Positions 8,551 to 18,174 are shown, counted from the stretch's first letter. The stretch is 64,000 bases of DNA from JAEINY01 sp942490535 (GCA_942490535.1 CALNXQ010000002.1:1054001-1118000); one strand, 5' to 3'. Made by a program: numbers and translations. The notes: a model not told the origin generated them from the letters alone.

Positions 8551-9588
8551 ATGCGAAAGGTTATTGTAGTAGAGGATGATAAGTTCATATCTGCCATATT
8601 CACAATGTTTCTGCGTGAATTGGGCCATGACTTGGTTGCCATATGTGCTACCGGAACGGAAGCAGTTAACAAAAGCCACCAGTTGCGCCCCGATGTGGTC
8701 TTAATGGACATTCACCTGGAAGGTAATATGGATGGCATCCAAACAGCAGAGCAACTCAGACGTGAATTGGACATTCCTGTGATATACATATCCTCCGATA
8801 CCAGTAGCCATGTCATTAAACGCGCCATTGTCTCCAACTCCTACGGATTTTTAGTTAAACCAATTAATAAAAAAGAATTGGGTATTGCCATTGATCTGGC
8901 CTACTATAAACACCGGGTGGATCAGGAGCAACGCGAACGCGAACGAGGATACCGCCAGTTTATCAGTGAGGCTCCCATGCCCATCATGATTGTTCAGGAA
9001 GGGCGCATTCAATACCTTAACAATTTGGCGCTGGATCTTTATAAAACACATTACATCGAAGATGTTTTAACCACTCCATATCTGCATTTTGTGGAAGAAG
9101 AAAGCAAGCTCCTTGTCGAAAGTGCACTGACTGAATTTGAGGAGCATGGCCATGGCTTTGGCAACCTGCAAGTGGCCATGAAAGATGTACACGGACAATC
9201 CTTTTATGTTTTGATTTCCGGTTCATGCGTTATTTTCAACAAAAAGAAATCTTTGCAGGTGACCCTGTTTGATCAATCAAGCTACATCTATTGTCAGAAA
9301 AAAGGCGATGTGATCAAAAAAATATTGAAGAGCAAAGGTGTTTCCTACCTTGTTACTGACGAACGACTAAACGTAAAAGAGATCATCAACAGCACCTTGC
9401 TGAAAGGCATTGAGAAAAATGGCAAATCAGCGTCACATGAAGAAATTATTTTTCAGGCTATGGACCAGACAGAAGCACTCATCTATCGCTTAATCTGCAA
9501 TGGCCAGGATGAAGGACTGTTTACCGGACATCCCATAACAGATGCTGCCGGTAAAACTCGCGAAATCGTGTTTTTTGCCACCGAATAA
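8551..9588 (+). CDS. Orphan response regulator (REC plus PAS-like domains, no DNA-binding domain)
   Basis: The first 120 residues are a receiver domain: acidic pocket VVEDDKF, phospho-acceptor Asp53 in VVLMDIHL, the Thr/Ser position in VIYISSDTS, and Lys in FLVKPINKKEL. Residues about 128-240 read as a PAS-like sensor (FISEAPMPIMIVQEGRIQYLNN). Another PAS-like or unknown domain may occupy 255-345. No HTH, GGDEF, EAL or histidine kinase domain is seen, so output is probably by protein contact. No cognate kinase is adjacent. The plus-strand gene is isolated between coaX and mfd and ends at a strong bidirectional hairpin. Confidence 0.8.
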   Translation: MRKVIVVEDDKFISAIFTMFLRELGHDLVAICATGTEAVNKSHQLRPDVVLMDIHLEGNMDGIQTAEQLRRELDIPVIYISSDTSSHVIKRAIVSNSYGFLVKPINKKELGIAIDLAYYKHRVDQEQRERERGYRQFISEAPMPIMIVQEGRIQYLNNLALDLYKTHYIEDVLTTPYLHFVEEESKLLVESALTEFEEHGHGFGNLQVAMKDVHGQSFYVLISGSCVIFNKKKSLQVTLFDQSSYIYCQKKGDVIKKILKSKGVSYLVTDERLNVKEIINSTLLKGIEKNGKSASHEEIIFQAMDQTEALIYRLICNGQDEGLFTGHPITDAAGKTREIVFFATE

Positions 9589-9608
9589 TATTGTGTTTTA
9601 ATTGAGCA

Positions 9609-9658
9609 GAAAGGATGTCTAAAACTAATGAATTAGTTTTTAGACATCCTTTCTTTAT
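9609..9658. terminator. Bidirectional terminator between the response regulator and mfd
   Basis: A near-perfect hairpin joins AAAGGATGTCTAAAA-CTAAT to ATTAG-TTTTTAGACATCCTTT at about 9610-9652, with T-rich sequence on the plus side and A-rich sequence on the other. It separates two convergent genes. Confidence 0.85.
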
Positions 9659-9680
9659 ATGATATAGACTGACTTACAAG

Positions 9681-12600
9681 CTAGAAGATACTATCATGCA
9701 TCGTCTCAATAACTCCCTGCACTTCCTTAATATTTTCTATTCCATTCAAGGTCAAATAAAGTTTCTCGCGCCCCTCTTTCATCTTGGCTTTTTTCGGATT
9801 ATTCTGAAGCCAGAGTAGCAGGCCACTGAACACTTGCGATTGGTAAAAGATAGACTCCTGGTTGCTCACAAAATAGAGGTAGAGCATTTGATTCTTGAAA
9901 ACAATTTTTTCGATGCCCAAAGTCTTGGCGGTACGCCGTATGCGAACGATCTGCAACAAACGCTGCCCGGCCTCCGGCAATGGCCCGAAGCGGTCGATCA
10001 AATCCGTTTCAAATTTCTGCAGTTGGTCTTCATCTTCCACATTATCCAGCTCACGGTAGAGATGCATTCGTTCCGCAATATTATCAATGTAATCTTCCGG
10101 AAAACGCATTTCCTCATCGGTTTCCACCTGGCAATCGGCCACAAAATCAGCCTTCTCACGTTGCTCCATCTCCTCTTTAAACACCTCTTTGTATTCCGTT
10201 TCTTTCAGTTCCAAAAGGGCTTCATTCAAAATGCGCTGATAAGTTTCATAGCCGATGTCGGAGATAAATCCACTTTGCTCGCCCCCCAGCATATCCCCGG
10301 CGCCCCGGATGTCTAAATCCTGCATGGCGATGTTAAATCCGGATCCCAAATCGGAAAATTCTTCCACAATTTTCAGGCGACGCCGCGCTTCCTGGGTTAA
10401 GGTGGACAAAGGTGGAGCCATGAGGTAACAAAAGGCCTTTTTATTGGAACGACCTACGCGACCTCTCAGCTGGTGCAATTCACTCAACCCGAAGTTATGG
10501 GCATTATTAATGATGATGGTATTGGCATTGGGAATATCCAGCCCCGACTCAATAATAGTTGTGGCAATCAGCACATCATATTCACCACCAATAAAGTCCA
10601 TCATGATTTTCTCCAGCTTAGGACCATCCATCTGGCCATGCGCCACCACCGTTTTAATATCGGGTAAAATACGATTCACCAAATCCTCTATCTCCAGGAT
10701 GTTTTGCACCCGGTTGTTGATGAAGAACACCTGTCCGCCCCGCTCCACTTCATAGGTAATGGCTTCACGGATGATTTCTTCATTCATCACATGCAACTCC
10801 GTAATGATGGGATGACGGTTGGGTGGCGGTGTGTTGAGAATGGATAAATCACGGGCGCCCATCAACGAAAACTGAAGAGTCCGTGGAATCGGGGTAGCCG
10901 TCAGGGTTAAGGTGTCCACATTGACTTTCATCTGTTTCAGTTTCTCTTTCACCGAAACGCCAAAGCGTTGTTCCTCATCCACCACCAGCAAGCCCATGTC
11001 TTTAAATTCCACATCTTTGCCAATGAGCCGATGGGTACCGATGAGGATATCCAGATGCCCTTCTTTCAGTTTCTTCAGTTCTTCCTTGATTTCTTTAGGC
11101 CGACGCAAACGACTGACATAGCCAATGTTTACCGGGAAATCTTTCAAACGCTCTTTAAAGGTATTGTAATGTTGCAACGCCAGAATGGTAGTGGGTACCA
11201 GAATAGCGACCTGCTTATTATCGGTCACGGCTTTGAAGGCCGCACGTATGGCAATCTCCGTTTTACCAAATCCCACATCGCCACATACCAGGCGATCCAT
11301 TGGTGTGGACGATTCCATATCGGTTTTAATGGCTTGGGTCGACTTGTATTGGTCCGGTGTGTCCTCGAATAAAAAGGAGGCTTCCAGCTCTGTTTGCAAA
11401 TAGGTGTCCGGGGAAAAGGCAAATCCCGGCTCCGCTTTTCGCTGCGCATAAAGCGCGATGAGTTCGCGGGCAATGTCCTTAACTTTGGTCTTGGTTTTAT
11501 CCTTCAGCTTTTTCCAGGCTGCTGTGCCCAATTTATTGATTTTCGGTGGCGTCCCGTCTTTGCCTTTGAATTTACTGATTCGGTGCAACGAATGAATATT
11601 GACCAGCAGCACATCATTATCGCGATAAATGAGTCGAATGGCCTCCTGTGGCTTTCCATTTACGTCAGTGGACACCAATCCACCAAAACGCCCTACGCCA
11701 TGGTCGATGTGCACCACATAATCGCCCGGATTTAAACGGTTCAGTTCTTTGAGGGAAATGACTTGCTGAGCCGCCTTGGCTTTTTCAGTACGCAGCGAAA
11801 ATTTATGGTAACGCTCAAAGATCTGGTGATCGGTATAGATGCACAGACGCGTATCGTGATCGATGAATCCCTCGTGCAGGCTATGATTGATTTCACTGTA
11901 ATTCAAATCAATGCCCCGATCCTGAAAAATAGCCTGTAAACGGGTAAACTGCTTGGGGTTCTCCGACAGAATGTAGCAAGTATAGGTCTCACTCAGTTTC
12001 TCCTTCAAATTAGCTTCGAGCAACTCGAAGTTTTTATGAAAAACCGGCTGTGGCGATGTTTCAAAATCGATAATTACCGGACTACTCAAATGATTTTTCG
12101 CGCCAAAGAAAAGTAGTGTACGCTCACTAATCCCCGCCTTAAAATCGGCATAAGCACAAACAGCCTGAGGTTTTAAACGCCCCGGCTTCTCCTCTTCATC
12201 CTCCTCCACAGGAATAACAGCCTCGTCCAATCGCTTAATGATTTCATCCATCCGCTCGCGGACAAACGCCAGATCTTTAATCCAAATCTTGGCGGCAGCC
12301 GGCAAAAATTCAGGAAGTGCAATCAGGGCTCCCTCATCCTGATTTTCTGTGAGGTTGGGCACTACCGTGATCTGCTCCAGTTTTTCTTTGGAAAGCTGAT
12401 TCTCCAGGTTAAAACGCCGGATGCTATCCACCTCATCGCCAAAAAAATCGATGCGGTAAGGATCTTCATCCGAAAAAGAATAGACATCAATAATGCTTCC
12501 TCTTACGGAATATTGCCCCGGTTCGAAAACGAAATCGACACGTTGAAAATGATATTCATTCAATACTTCAGTGACAAAGGAAATGTCGAGCTGTTCGCCT

Positions 12601-13031
12601 TTATTGATTTGCAAGCGGTTTTGATTCAGACTTTCCTCCGAGATCACTTTCTCCACCAGAGCCTCGGGATACGTCACCACAAACAGATTATTCTGACCGG
12701 TGTGCAGTTCGCTTAAGGCTTCGGTGCGCAACAACACACTTTGGGCATCTTTCTGTCCATATTCGGGCGAACGCTTATAGGATGAGGGTAAAAAACAGAC
12801 AGCTCGTTCGGTGGTGAGCTGCACCAAATCATTGTAGAAATAGGCTGCCTCTTCCCGATCGTTCAAGATAATCAAATGGGGCCCGTCAGCGGCCAGCGCT
12901 GATACAGTAACGGCACCGGAACTCCCCACCAGCCCTTTTAAATAAATGGATTGTTGTTTCGAAAGGTGATCCCGCACGGTTTGAATACGGGCATCTTTGA
13001 TATAATGAGATAGTAAATCGCTTAACTCCAC
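9681..13031 (-). CDS. mfd: Transcription-repair coupling factor Mfd
   Basis: Mfd is a DNA translocase that pushes stalled RNA polymerase off damaged template and recruits UvrA for nucleotide excision repair. The 1116 residues cover the whole family architecture: a UvrB-like N-terminal region (about 1-340, including DFVFEPGQYSVRGSIIDVYS), a CarD/RNA-polymerase-interaction domain (about 450-540, LNPGDYVVHIDHGVGRFGG) and superfamily-2 helicase domains with Walker A GDVGFGKTE (about residue 583) and DEEQ box VVDEEQRFGV. Then come LTATPIPRTL, the helicase C domain ending QLRGRVGRSN, and a C-terminal TRCF domain. It is monocistronic, with a candidate TACTTTTG -7 box at 13047-13054. Confidence 0.96.
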   Translation of the reverse strand: MELSDLLSHYIKDARIQTVRDHLSKQQSIYLKGLVGSSGAVTVSALAADGPHLIILNDREEAAYFYNDLVQLTTERAVCFLPSSYKRSPEYGQKDAQSVLLRTEALSELHTGQNNLFVVTYPEALVEKVISEESLNQNRLQINKGEQLDISFVTEVLNEYHFQRVDFVFEPGQYSVRGSIIDVYSFSDEDPYRIDFFGDEVDSIRRFNLENQLSKEKLEQITVVPNLTENQDEGALIALPEFLPAAAKIWIKDLAFVRERMDEIIKRLDEAVIPVEEDEEEKPGRLKPQAVCAYADFKAGISERTLLFFGAKNHLSSPVIIDFETSPQPVFHKNFELLEANLKEKLSETYTCYILSENPKQFTRLQAIFQDRGIDLNYSEINHSLHEGFIDHDTRLCIYTDHQIFERYHKFSLRTEKAKAAQQVISLKELNRLNPGDYVVHIDHGVGRFGGLVSTDVNGKPQEAIRLIYRDNDVLLVNIHSLHRISKFKGKDGTPPKINKLGTAAWKKLKDKTKTKVKDIARELIALYAQRKAEPGFAFSPDTYLQTELEASFLFEDTPDQYKSTQAIKTDMESSTPMDRLVCGDVGFGKTEIAIRAAFKAVTDNKQVAILVPTTILALQHYNTFKERLKDFPVNIGYVSRLRRPKEIKEELKKLKEGHLDILIGTHRLIGKDVEFKDMGLLVVDEEQRFGVSVKEKLKQMKVNVDTLTLTATPIPRTLQFSLMGARDLSILNTPPPNRHPIITELHVMNEEIIREAITYEVERGGQVFFINNRVQNILEIEDLVNRILPDIKTVVAHGQMDGPKLEKIMMDFIGGEYDVLIATTIIESGLDIPNANTIIINNAHNFGLSELHQLRGRVGRSNKKAFCYLMAPPLSTLTQEARRRLKIVEEFSDLGSGFNIAMQDLDIRGAGDMLGGEQSGFISDIGYETYQRILNEALLELKETEYKEVFKEEMEQREKADFVADCQVETDEEMRFPEDYIDNIAERMHLYRELDNVEDEDQLQKFETDLIDRFGPLPEAGQRLLQIVRIRRTAKTLGIEKIVFKNQMLYLYFVSNQESIFYQSQVFSGLLLWLQNNPKKAKMKEGREKLYLTLNGIENIKEVQGVIETMHDSIF

Positions 13032-13046
13032 GTGATCGCTTTTTTA

Positions 13047-13054
13047 CAAAAGTA
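13047..13054 (-). promoter_or_regulatory. Candidate -7 box of mfd
   Basis: On the minus strand TACTTTTG matches the Bacteroidota -7 consensus TAnnTTTG and lies 16 bp before the mfd start codon. No clear -33 TTTG was found. Confidence 0.4.
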
Positions 13055-13213
13055 GCAGTTTTTAAAAACTATTGTCTACCATTGGTGAAGTGATGCAGGG
13101 CAAAAACATGGTTTGACTCTTTATCCTTCCTATAAAAAGAAGGCTCTACACACTGCTTCATTATCTCCGCAGCGTTAAACACCATCGCCCAACCTTTGGG
13201 AAAAACCACCACA

Positions 13214-13381
13214 CGATAAAACGATAGCTCCCCAGGCTGCGACACTGTCACCACAGCTGGCAGAGATACCTCTACAGCCTGAAACAGTATCGCCATGACT
13301 TGCGGGGGGATCATTATAGCTTGCAGCGATGTCTCTATAGCTTGCGGCCACACCTTCGAAACGATGGGCAGTATAAACATA
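13214..13381. repeat. 21-bp degenerate tandem array between mfd and a sulfatase gene
   Basis: Six clear units start at 13235, 13256, 13277, 13298, 13319 and 13340, exactly 21 bp apart, with fainter units on each side. The plus-strand consensus is close to GCTTGCAGMGATNYCTCTAYA. Because 21 is a multiple of three, the minus strand gives an open frame of about 109 codons (13069-13398) with a heptad pattern such as WPQAIET, SLQAIMI, PPQVMAI, LFQAVEV. I do not call it a gene: the repeat alone explains the open frame, the composition is odd, and the related arrays in this window have periods that cannot code. It fills most of the gap 13032-13498. Confidence 0.7.
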
Positions 13382-13498
13382 ACAGTCAGCAACATCATTT
13401 TTTTAGGAACGGATACTGACCAATGAAACGAACTACAATACTAAAGAGGCTGCAATTTTCATCACAGCCCCTTCCGATTTATTAACCATACATCCCAT

Positions 13499-14911
13499 TT
13501 ATCCCGGGATTAATTCACCAAAAGCATCCTGGTGTTTCCGGCACCATTGCACCAAGTGTTTTTTCATCCCTTTTAGCGTATCCAAATGATTGCCTGTAAG
13601 CGTCAAATCATGCCGCTCGCCCGGATCATTTTTCAGGTTGAACAATTGCTCCCTTTTATCACCTTCACTGTACACGATGTATTTCCAGTCACCGGTAAAC
13701 ACGGCACGGCCAGTGATGCCAAATGATTTTGTTCCATTGGCAAATTCCGTTTGAACGACCGTTACTTTTGAATCATCGGACAGGTCGGCCCGCTGTGCAT
13801 AATACTTCTGACTTTGCCCGGTCAACTCAGCCGGCACGGTAATACCTGCATATTGGCAAAGTGTAGGAATCAGGTCCAGCCCCACATTCACGATTTGGGA
13901 TGCATTGATTTGGGCTTTGTTTTGTCGCGGATCACAAACGATGAAGGGCACATTCACTACTTCCTGGTACAACACTTGCTTCTGGTTCCAGCGATGACTG
14001 CCATTTCCGTCACCATGGTCGCTGGTGAAAACAATGATCGTATTATCCAACAGCATATTTTTAGCCAGGGCATTGATTACAAATCCCACGTAGCGATCCA
14101 CATGCTCCACCAGCCGGTTATAAGCCCAGCGGTATTGACGCCATTGATTTTCCTTCCAATCTACAGTCGGATAAGCTTTCCAGGACCGTTTTTGTTGCTC
14201 CCTCACAACTGTTGGTTCACCGGCCGGTATCTCATAATTATCCGGAAGCGCCGGACATGCCTCCAGGGCGGGTGCCTGTCCGATGGGCTCCATGCGCAAG
14301 GCTTCATTACGAGCCCATTCACAGATATCATGGGGATTAATAAAGGAAGCCACCATTAAAAACGGCCGCTCTCGCTTTTGCGTCAGAAAATCATTGCAAT
14401 CCGATGGTATGGAAGCATCCTGCCAATCGCGTCGCAGGGTATTGGTCATAAAATCGAAGCCGTGAAAATCAGTCTCCTCCACCGGCACCGGCAAATGCCA
14501 TTTGCCTACGTAGCCGGTATCATACCCGCCTTCTTTAAAGATCTTACCCATGATCTTCACCTCCCTGTTCCAATACCCCGATTTTTCCGGCAAATTAATC
14601 GTCGCCTTTAGAGCATGTGGCAATTGCCCCGTCATCATACTGCTGCGGCTTGGGCCGCATAAAGGAGATGGACAATAGGCTTTTTCGAAGCGCGTTCCCC
14701 GATTGGCTAAAAAATCCATCGATGGGGTGTGAAGCTCTTTGGTACCGGCACAGCTCATGGCCCTGGCCGTTTGCTGATCGGTCATGATCAGCACAATATT
14801 GGGGCGTTCCGGATTGTTGCCGTCGGGGCTTTCTGCCAACAGAGCCGGAGCTGCGATGGCCGCTCCGGCCGTGGTAAGCGTTGAGTGCTTTATGAATTGT
14901 CTTCGATCCAT
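13499..14911 (-). CDS. S1-family sulfatase with Tat-like signal
   Basis: Type I formylglycine sulfatase (470 residues) that hydrolyses a sulfate ester, probably on a glycosaminoglycan given its neighbours. The maturation motif is C85-G-P-S-R89, the cysteine to be oxidised to formylglycine. Metal-site elements IVLIMTDQQ and VFTSDHGDGNGSH are present, as is GKWHLP. The N-terminus reads MDRRQFIKHS followed by an Ala-rich hydrophobic stretch, a twin-arginine-type signal. Tat export is notable, since the other two sulfatases here are lipoproteins, and may mean cofactor-dependent folding before export (inference). Position and bond specificity cannot be set from sequence alone. Eleven bases separate it from the upstream sulfatase gene, so the two are co-transcribed after GH88. 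Confidence 0.88.
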   Translation of the reverse strand: MDRRQFIKHSTLTTAGAAIAAPALLAESPDGNNPERPNIVLIMTDQQTARAMSCAGTKELHTPSMDFLANRGTRFEKAYCPSPLCGPSRSSMMTGQLPHALKATINLPEKSGYWNREVKIMGKIFKEGGYDTGYVGKWHLPVPVEETDFHGFDFMTNTLRRDWQDASIPSDCNDFLTQKRERPFLMVASFINPHDICEWARNEALRMEPIGQAPALEACPALPDNYEIPAGEPTVVREQQKRSWKAYPTVDWKENQWRQYRWAYNRLVEHVDRYVGFVINALAKNMLLDNTIIVFTSDHGDGNGSHRWNQKQVLYQEVVNVPFIVCDPRQNKAQINASQIVNVGLDLIPTLCQYAGITVPAELTGQSQKYYAQRADLSDDSKVTVVQTEFANGTKSFGITGRAVFTGDWKYIVYSEGDKREQLFNLKNDPGERHDLTLTGNHLDTLKGMKKHLVQWCRKHQDAFGELIPG

Positions 14912-14921
14912 TTTTATTACT

Positions 14922-16472
14922 CTAATAATTAATCCAGTCGGCTAATATCTTCTGCTCACTCCAGGGATCTTCACTGTGGTTTAGCCAATATGCCATTTCC
15001 TGAAGTAAATGCTGCACCACCGGATCATTTTTATCCACCGGCAGGTTATTTTGCTGATAAGGATCCAGATCATCATTGAAAAACTGTGTTTTCACCAGCT
15101 CCAACTTACGATTGATCACCAGCTCCAATGTAAAATGGTGTGTGCGAATACCTCTTGCCACCGGGAAATAGGAAGAGACGTTCCCCTGATCATCCAAATC
15201 CCCATTGACATTGCGGATGTACAAGGCCGACGTGGGGCGTTTGGCCTGTTCCTTTTCCTGAAGTGCAGCTGCATAATTAAAGCCTTGCACCTCTTGAGGA
15301 ATGCTTTCTTCAAGACCCATTAATCCGAGTAGGGTAGGCATGATGTCCGGGGTTCCCATCAGCAGATTATCCAGGCGCGCTTTAACCATTCCCGGCCAAC
15401 GGATCAGGAAAGGCACTTCAAAAGCCTCGGTATAGATGTTATTTTTAGGATCTTTGATACCCTGGCTACACATGGTCTCACCATGATCGGAGGAGAACAC
15501 CACAATGGTATTTTCATATTCGCCCATGGCTTTCAACTGCTGCACAATGCGACCAAATTCACGATCCACCCCGGTGACATTGGCAAAGTAAAAGGGTGCC
15601 GATAGGGCCTTGGGCATTTTGGGATTGGCATTATCGCGGTGCAATAACCTTTCAGGTGCCATGTCCTTATAATTGTTATAATCCTCCACCAAACAATCAT
15701 CCAAGGTATTATAGGGATGGTGAGGCGGGTTCATCGACACAAAGATGGCAAACAGTCTATCCGCCTGGCGCTGCCCTTTATCATTCTTCAGGTAAGAGAT
15801 CACCTCATCGGCTTCGTGTTGAGGCGACCACACTTTTGGATCGAACCGTTTTCCCTCAGTATTGTAATAATGCGGATCCTTATGCACATCCCAGGTGCCA
15901 TAGGAGTACCAGTAATCAAATCCATGCCGCTTTTCCGGTGGTGTATAGGTATCCCAGGCCGGATCACGCGGATCGACATAATGACCGGGATTCACCGGAT
16001 CATTGGGAGTCGGAAAATCCAAATGCCACTTGCCGAAATAAGCCTGTTCATATCCTTGGTGCCTGAGCACATCACTGATGCAAACCGCATCACTGCTTAA
16101 AGAACTAATGGGGCGCGTGGCATTACAGTTCAGAGCAACCCCGCTTTTGCCAGGGAATAATCCGGTGAATAAACTCCCCCTATGCGGACTGCACAGCGGA
16201 CTGTTACTAACCATGTTGGTAAACACTACTGCTTCCTGTGCAAACTGATCCAGTTGAGGTGTTTTAACCGGATCACCCTTGGTGCGGATGGCCCCTTCAA
16301 AGGCCGGCGACTCCCAAAACCCCATGGCATGCTTTCGGTATTGATCCGGAAACACATATAGTAAATTGGGTGCTTTCTGTATCTTTTCCGGCTGTGCAGT
16401 ACATCCGGTCAACCCGGGCAACATAGCTCCCAGGCCTATTCCCAGTAAAAGATATTTATTTATTGCGTTCAT
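14922..16472 (-). CDS. S1-family sulfatase, lipoprotein
   Basis: A 516-residue sulfatase exported by a lipoprotein signal with lipobox LTGC (Cys24). The formylglycine motif is C94-S-P-H-R98. The histidine before the arginine, in place of serine, occurs in some sulfatase subfamilies, such as those close to arylsulfatase A-like GAG enzymes. Other signatures are FGKWHLDFP (about residue 145) and VVFSSDHGETM with a later metal-site Asp-His pair. Insertions such as DPRDPAWDTYTPPEKRHGF set it apart from the adjacent sulfatase, so the two probably act on different sulfate positions. It is the middle gene of the GH88-sulfatase-sulfatase run. Confidence 0.88.
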   Translation of the reverse strand: MNAINKYLLLGIGLGAMLPGLTGCTAQPEKIQKAPNLLYVFPDQYRKHAMGFWESPAFEGAIRTKGDPVKTPQLDQFAQEAVVFTNMVSNSPLCSPHRGSLFTGLFPGKSGVALNCNATRPISSLSSDAVCISDVLRHQGYEQAYFGKWHLDFPTPNDPVNPGHYVDPRDPAWDTYTPPEKRHGFDYWYSYGTWDVHKDPHYYNTEGKRFDPKVWSPQHEADEVISYLKNDKGQRQADRLFAIFVSMNPPHHPYNTLDDCLVEDYNNYKDMAPERLLHRDNANPKMPKALSAPFYFANVTGVDREFGRIVQQLKAMGEYENTIVVFSSDHGETMCSQGIKDPKNNIYTEAFEVPFLIRWPGMVKARLDNLLMGTPDIMPTLLGLMGLEESIPQEVQGFNYAAALQEKEQAKRPTSALYIRNVNGDLDDQGNVSSYFPVARGIRTHHFTLELVINRKLELVKTQFFNDDLDPYQQNNLPVDKNDPVVQHLLQEMAYWLNHSEDPWSEQKILADWINY

Positions 16473-16540
16473 GCTTTCCCCTTAAAATAAACGAGTGTCC
16501 CAGGATAATGAAACACTCGCTTTCCGTTTTCAATATAGCG

Positions 16541-17770
16541 TTACTCCGAACAGGCCAACCGGCCATCTGCTTTTTCTTTGGCAGCCCTGATACGCATCAA
16601 CGCCTCCACATAATAGTAATCGGCATAATTCAATGGCACGTCAATCTCATTGTTGTGCGGTATACTTCCCACACTGTGTTTCAATATGAAGTGGCTGTTC
16701 TCACCTAAATTAGCACGGTAATCAGGCGATGACAAATTTTTCAAAATCAGGCAGGCCTCTTTCCGATAGTCTATATCAGTATACCCGTCCAGCTCAATCA
16801 ATGCAGAGGCAGTGATGGCAGCAGCTGAGGCATCGCGAGGTTCATTGGGGATTTTAGCGGCATCGTAATCCCAATAGGGAATGCGATCATCCGGAATAGA
16901 TGGATGCTGAATAATGTAGTCGGCTATTTTCATGGCCTGCTCCAGATACTTCGGATTTTTAGTATACCGGTAACACACCGTGTAACCATAAACCGCCCAG
17001 GCCTGACCACGGGCCCATTCCGATTCATGCGCATAGCCCTGTGCCGTATGGCGGTTACGCACCTCACCGGTGATGCTGTCGTAATCAATGACGTGATAAC
17101 AGCTCATATCGGCCCTGAAATGGTGCTCCATGGTAACATCAGCATGCGAAACAGCTACGTCGAAATACTTCATGTCGCCCGTGATTTGCGACAACTCAAA
17201 TAACATCTCCAGATTCATCATGTTATCAATGATCACCGGAAATTCCCATCCTCTTTTGGACTGCCAGCCTTTATCCACATCCCAGGAGCGGATGCACCCC
17301 ACCTTGGGATTGAAGCGTGTCAGCAAGGTATTACCGGCTTCGATCAATACTTGTTTATAATGTTCATTACCCGTCAGGCGATAGCCATGACCATAGGAAC
17401 AGTTAAAAACAAAACCCAAATCATGGTAGTAAGGTAACAAGCGGTGATCTTCATACATCTGCTGGAAATGATCCGCAGCCTGCTCCCACTTTTTGTCGTT
17501 GGAATATTCATAAAGATACCAACAGGTGCCGGGGAAAAATCCTTCCGTCCAATCAAAATCATCGCGCGTCCAATGCATTTCTCCTTCAGCAGTAAGCGTC
17601 CTGGGAATTTTTTGAGCCGCTGTTGCATCCTCCAATAACAAACCCACCTGTTGAGTCGCAAATTCCAGATTATCCTCACATAACACATTGGACTTATCTA
17701 CCGAATGGCACCCGCCCATGGCAATGGTTGCTATTACCAGTCCAAGATTCTTTAATAATGAAATTTTCAT
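16541..17770 (-). CDS. GH88 unsaturated glucuronyl hydrolase, lipoprotein
   Basis: Hydrates and cleaves the 4,5-unsaturated uronic acid that polysaccharide lyases leave at the non-reducing end of GAG oligosaccharides. The 409 residues carry a lipobox (MGGC, Cys21). The alpha/alpha-barrel hallmarks of GH88 are WTRDDFDWTEGFFPGTCWYL, VIIDNMMNLEMLFEL with a likely catalytic Asp, and the repeated ESEWARGQAWAVYGYTVCYR. The DASAAAITASALIEL motif near the C-terminus is also typical. It is first in a minus-strand run with two sulfatases, which fits stepwise desulfation and uronate removal from lyase products. A candidate promoter lies at 17918-17925. Confidence 0.92.
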   Translation of the reverse strand: MKISLLKNLGLVIATIAMGGCHSVDKSNVLCEDNLEFATQQVGLLLEDATAAQKIPRTLTAEGEMHWTRDDFDWTEGFFPGTCWYLYEYSNDKKWEQAADHFQQMYEDHRLLPYYHDLGFVFNCSYGHGYRLTGNEHYKQVLIEAGNTLLTRFNPKVGCIRSWDVDKGWQSKRGWEFPVIIDNMMNLEMLFELSQITGDMKYFDVAVSHADVTMEHHFRADMSCYHVIDYDSITGEVRNRHTAQGYAHESEWARGQAWAVYGYTVCYRYTKNPKYLEQAMKIADYIIQHPSIPDDRIPYWDYDAAKIPNEPRDASAAAITASALIELDGYTDIDYRKEACLILKNLSSPDYRANLGENSHFILKHSVGSIPHNNEIDVPLNYADYYYVEALMRIRAAKEKADGRLACSE

Positions 17771-17917
17771 CCGTTTTAATATTTACTTTTCAAGCACCAA
17801 ATAAAATGCACCGGGCCGATCCTCCTCTATTAAGAAATCATTTACCCTGCGCCTTACCACCTGCTTAAAAAGTTTCTGTTAGCATTTTAATCGTTGATAT
17901 TTTCTAATGGTATATCA

Positions 17918-17925
17918 CAAAAATA
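17918..17925 (-). promoter_or_regulatory. Candidate -7 box of the GH88-sulfatase operon
   Basis: On the minus strand TATTTTTG matches TAnnTTTG, about 148 bp before the GH88 start. The leader would be long and AT-rich. No copy of the TGCGGA motif lies at the spacing seen for the plus-strand promoters. Confidence 0.35.
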
Positions 17926-18014
17926 ACCAACCTGACGGCTAAAAAAACACCTAACTAACTGTATGCTAACCACTAAAATCGTTCGAAACACATCCTAACA
18001 ATTGATTATCAAGA

Positions 18015-18044
18015 CACAAGAATGGGCCTAAGTGAGTCCTTGTG
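18015..18044. promoter_or_regulatory. Imperfect dyad in the GH88/HTCS divergent region
   Basis: CACAAG at 18015-18020 and CTTGTG at 18039-18044 form an inverted repeat with an 18-bp centre, midway in the 404-bp divergent gap 17771-18174. It could be an operator acting on both directions, but this is a single weak dyad. Nothing else was seen in the gap beyond the promoters and the TGCGGA motif listed separately. Confidence 0.2.
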
Positions 18045-18053
18045 AACAATTTT

Positions 18054-18106
18054 ACCACTTTTGCGGACTATTATGGCTGAATATTTTTATAAACCCCATT
18101 CCTTTG
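18054..18106 (+). promoter_or_regulatory. Candidate HTCS promoter with upstream TGCGGA motif
   Basis: ACCACTTTTGCGGACTATT (18054-18072) resembles the motif upstream of the SusC and DUF6250 operons. TTCCTTTG at 18099-18106 is a 7-of-8 match to the -7 consensus and starts 32 bp after the TGCGGA core. A perfect match, TATTTTTG, also occurs at 18137-18144 and may be the true -7 element. The coding start is 18175. Confidence 0.35.
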
Positions 18107-18174
18107 TAATTCCTTTACTTTATGCCTTGACCAACATATTTTTGTAATACATTTTTGAGTTTAACAGAGGGGAT

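Noticed and set aside
9834..11735. Several long plus-strand frames antisense to mfd
   Set aside because: They are shadows of the mfd coding sequence, which has complete family motifs throughout.
13069..13398. 109-codon frame as a membrane or repeat-protein gene
   Set aside because: It is explained by a 21-bp tandem array whose period keeps one frame open; there is no conserved domain, and sister arrays have non-coding periods.
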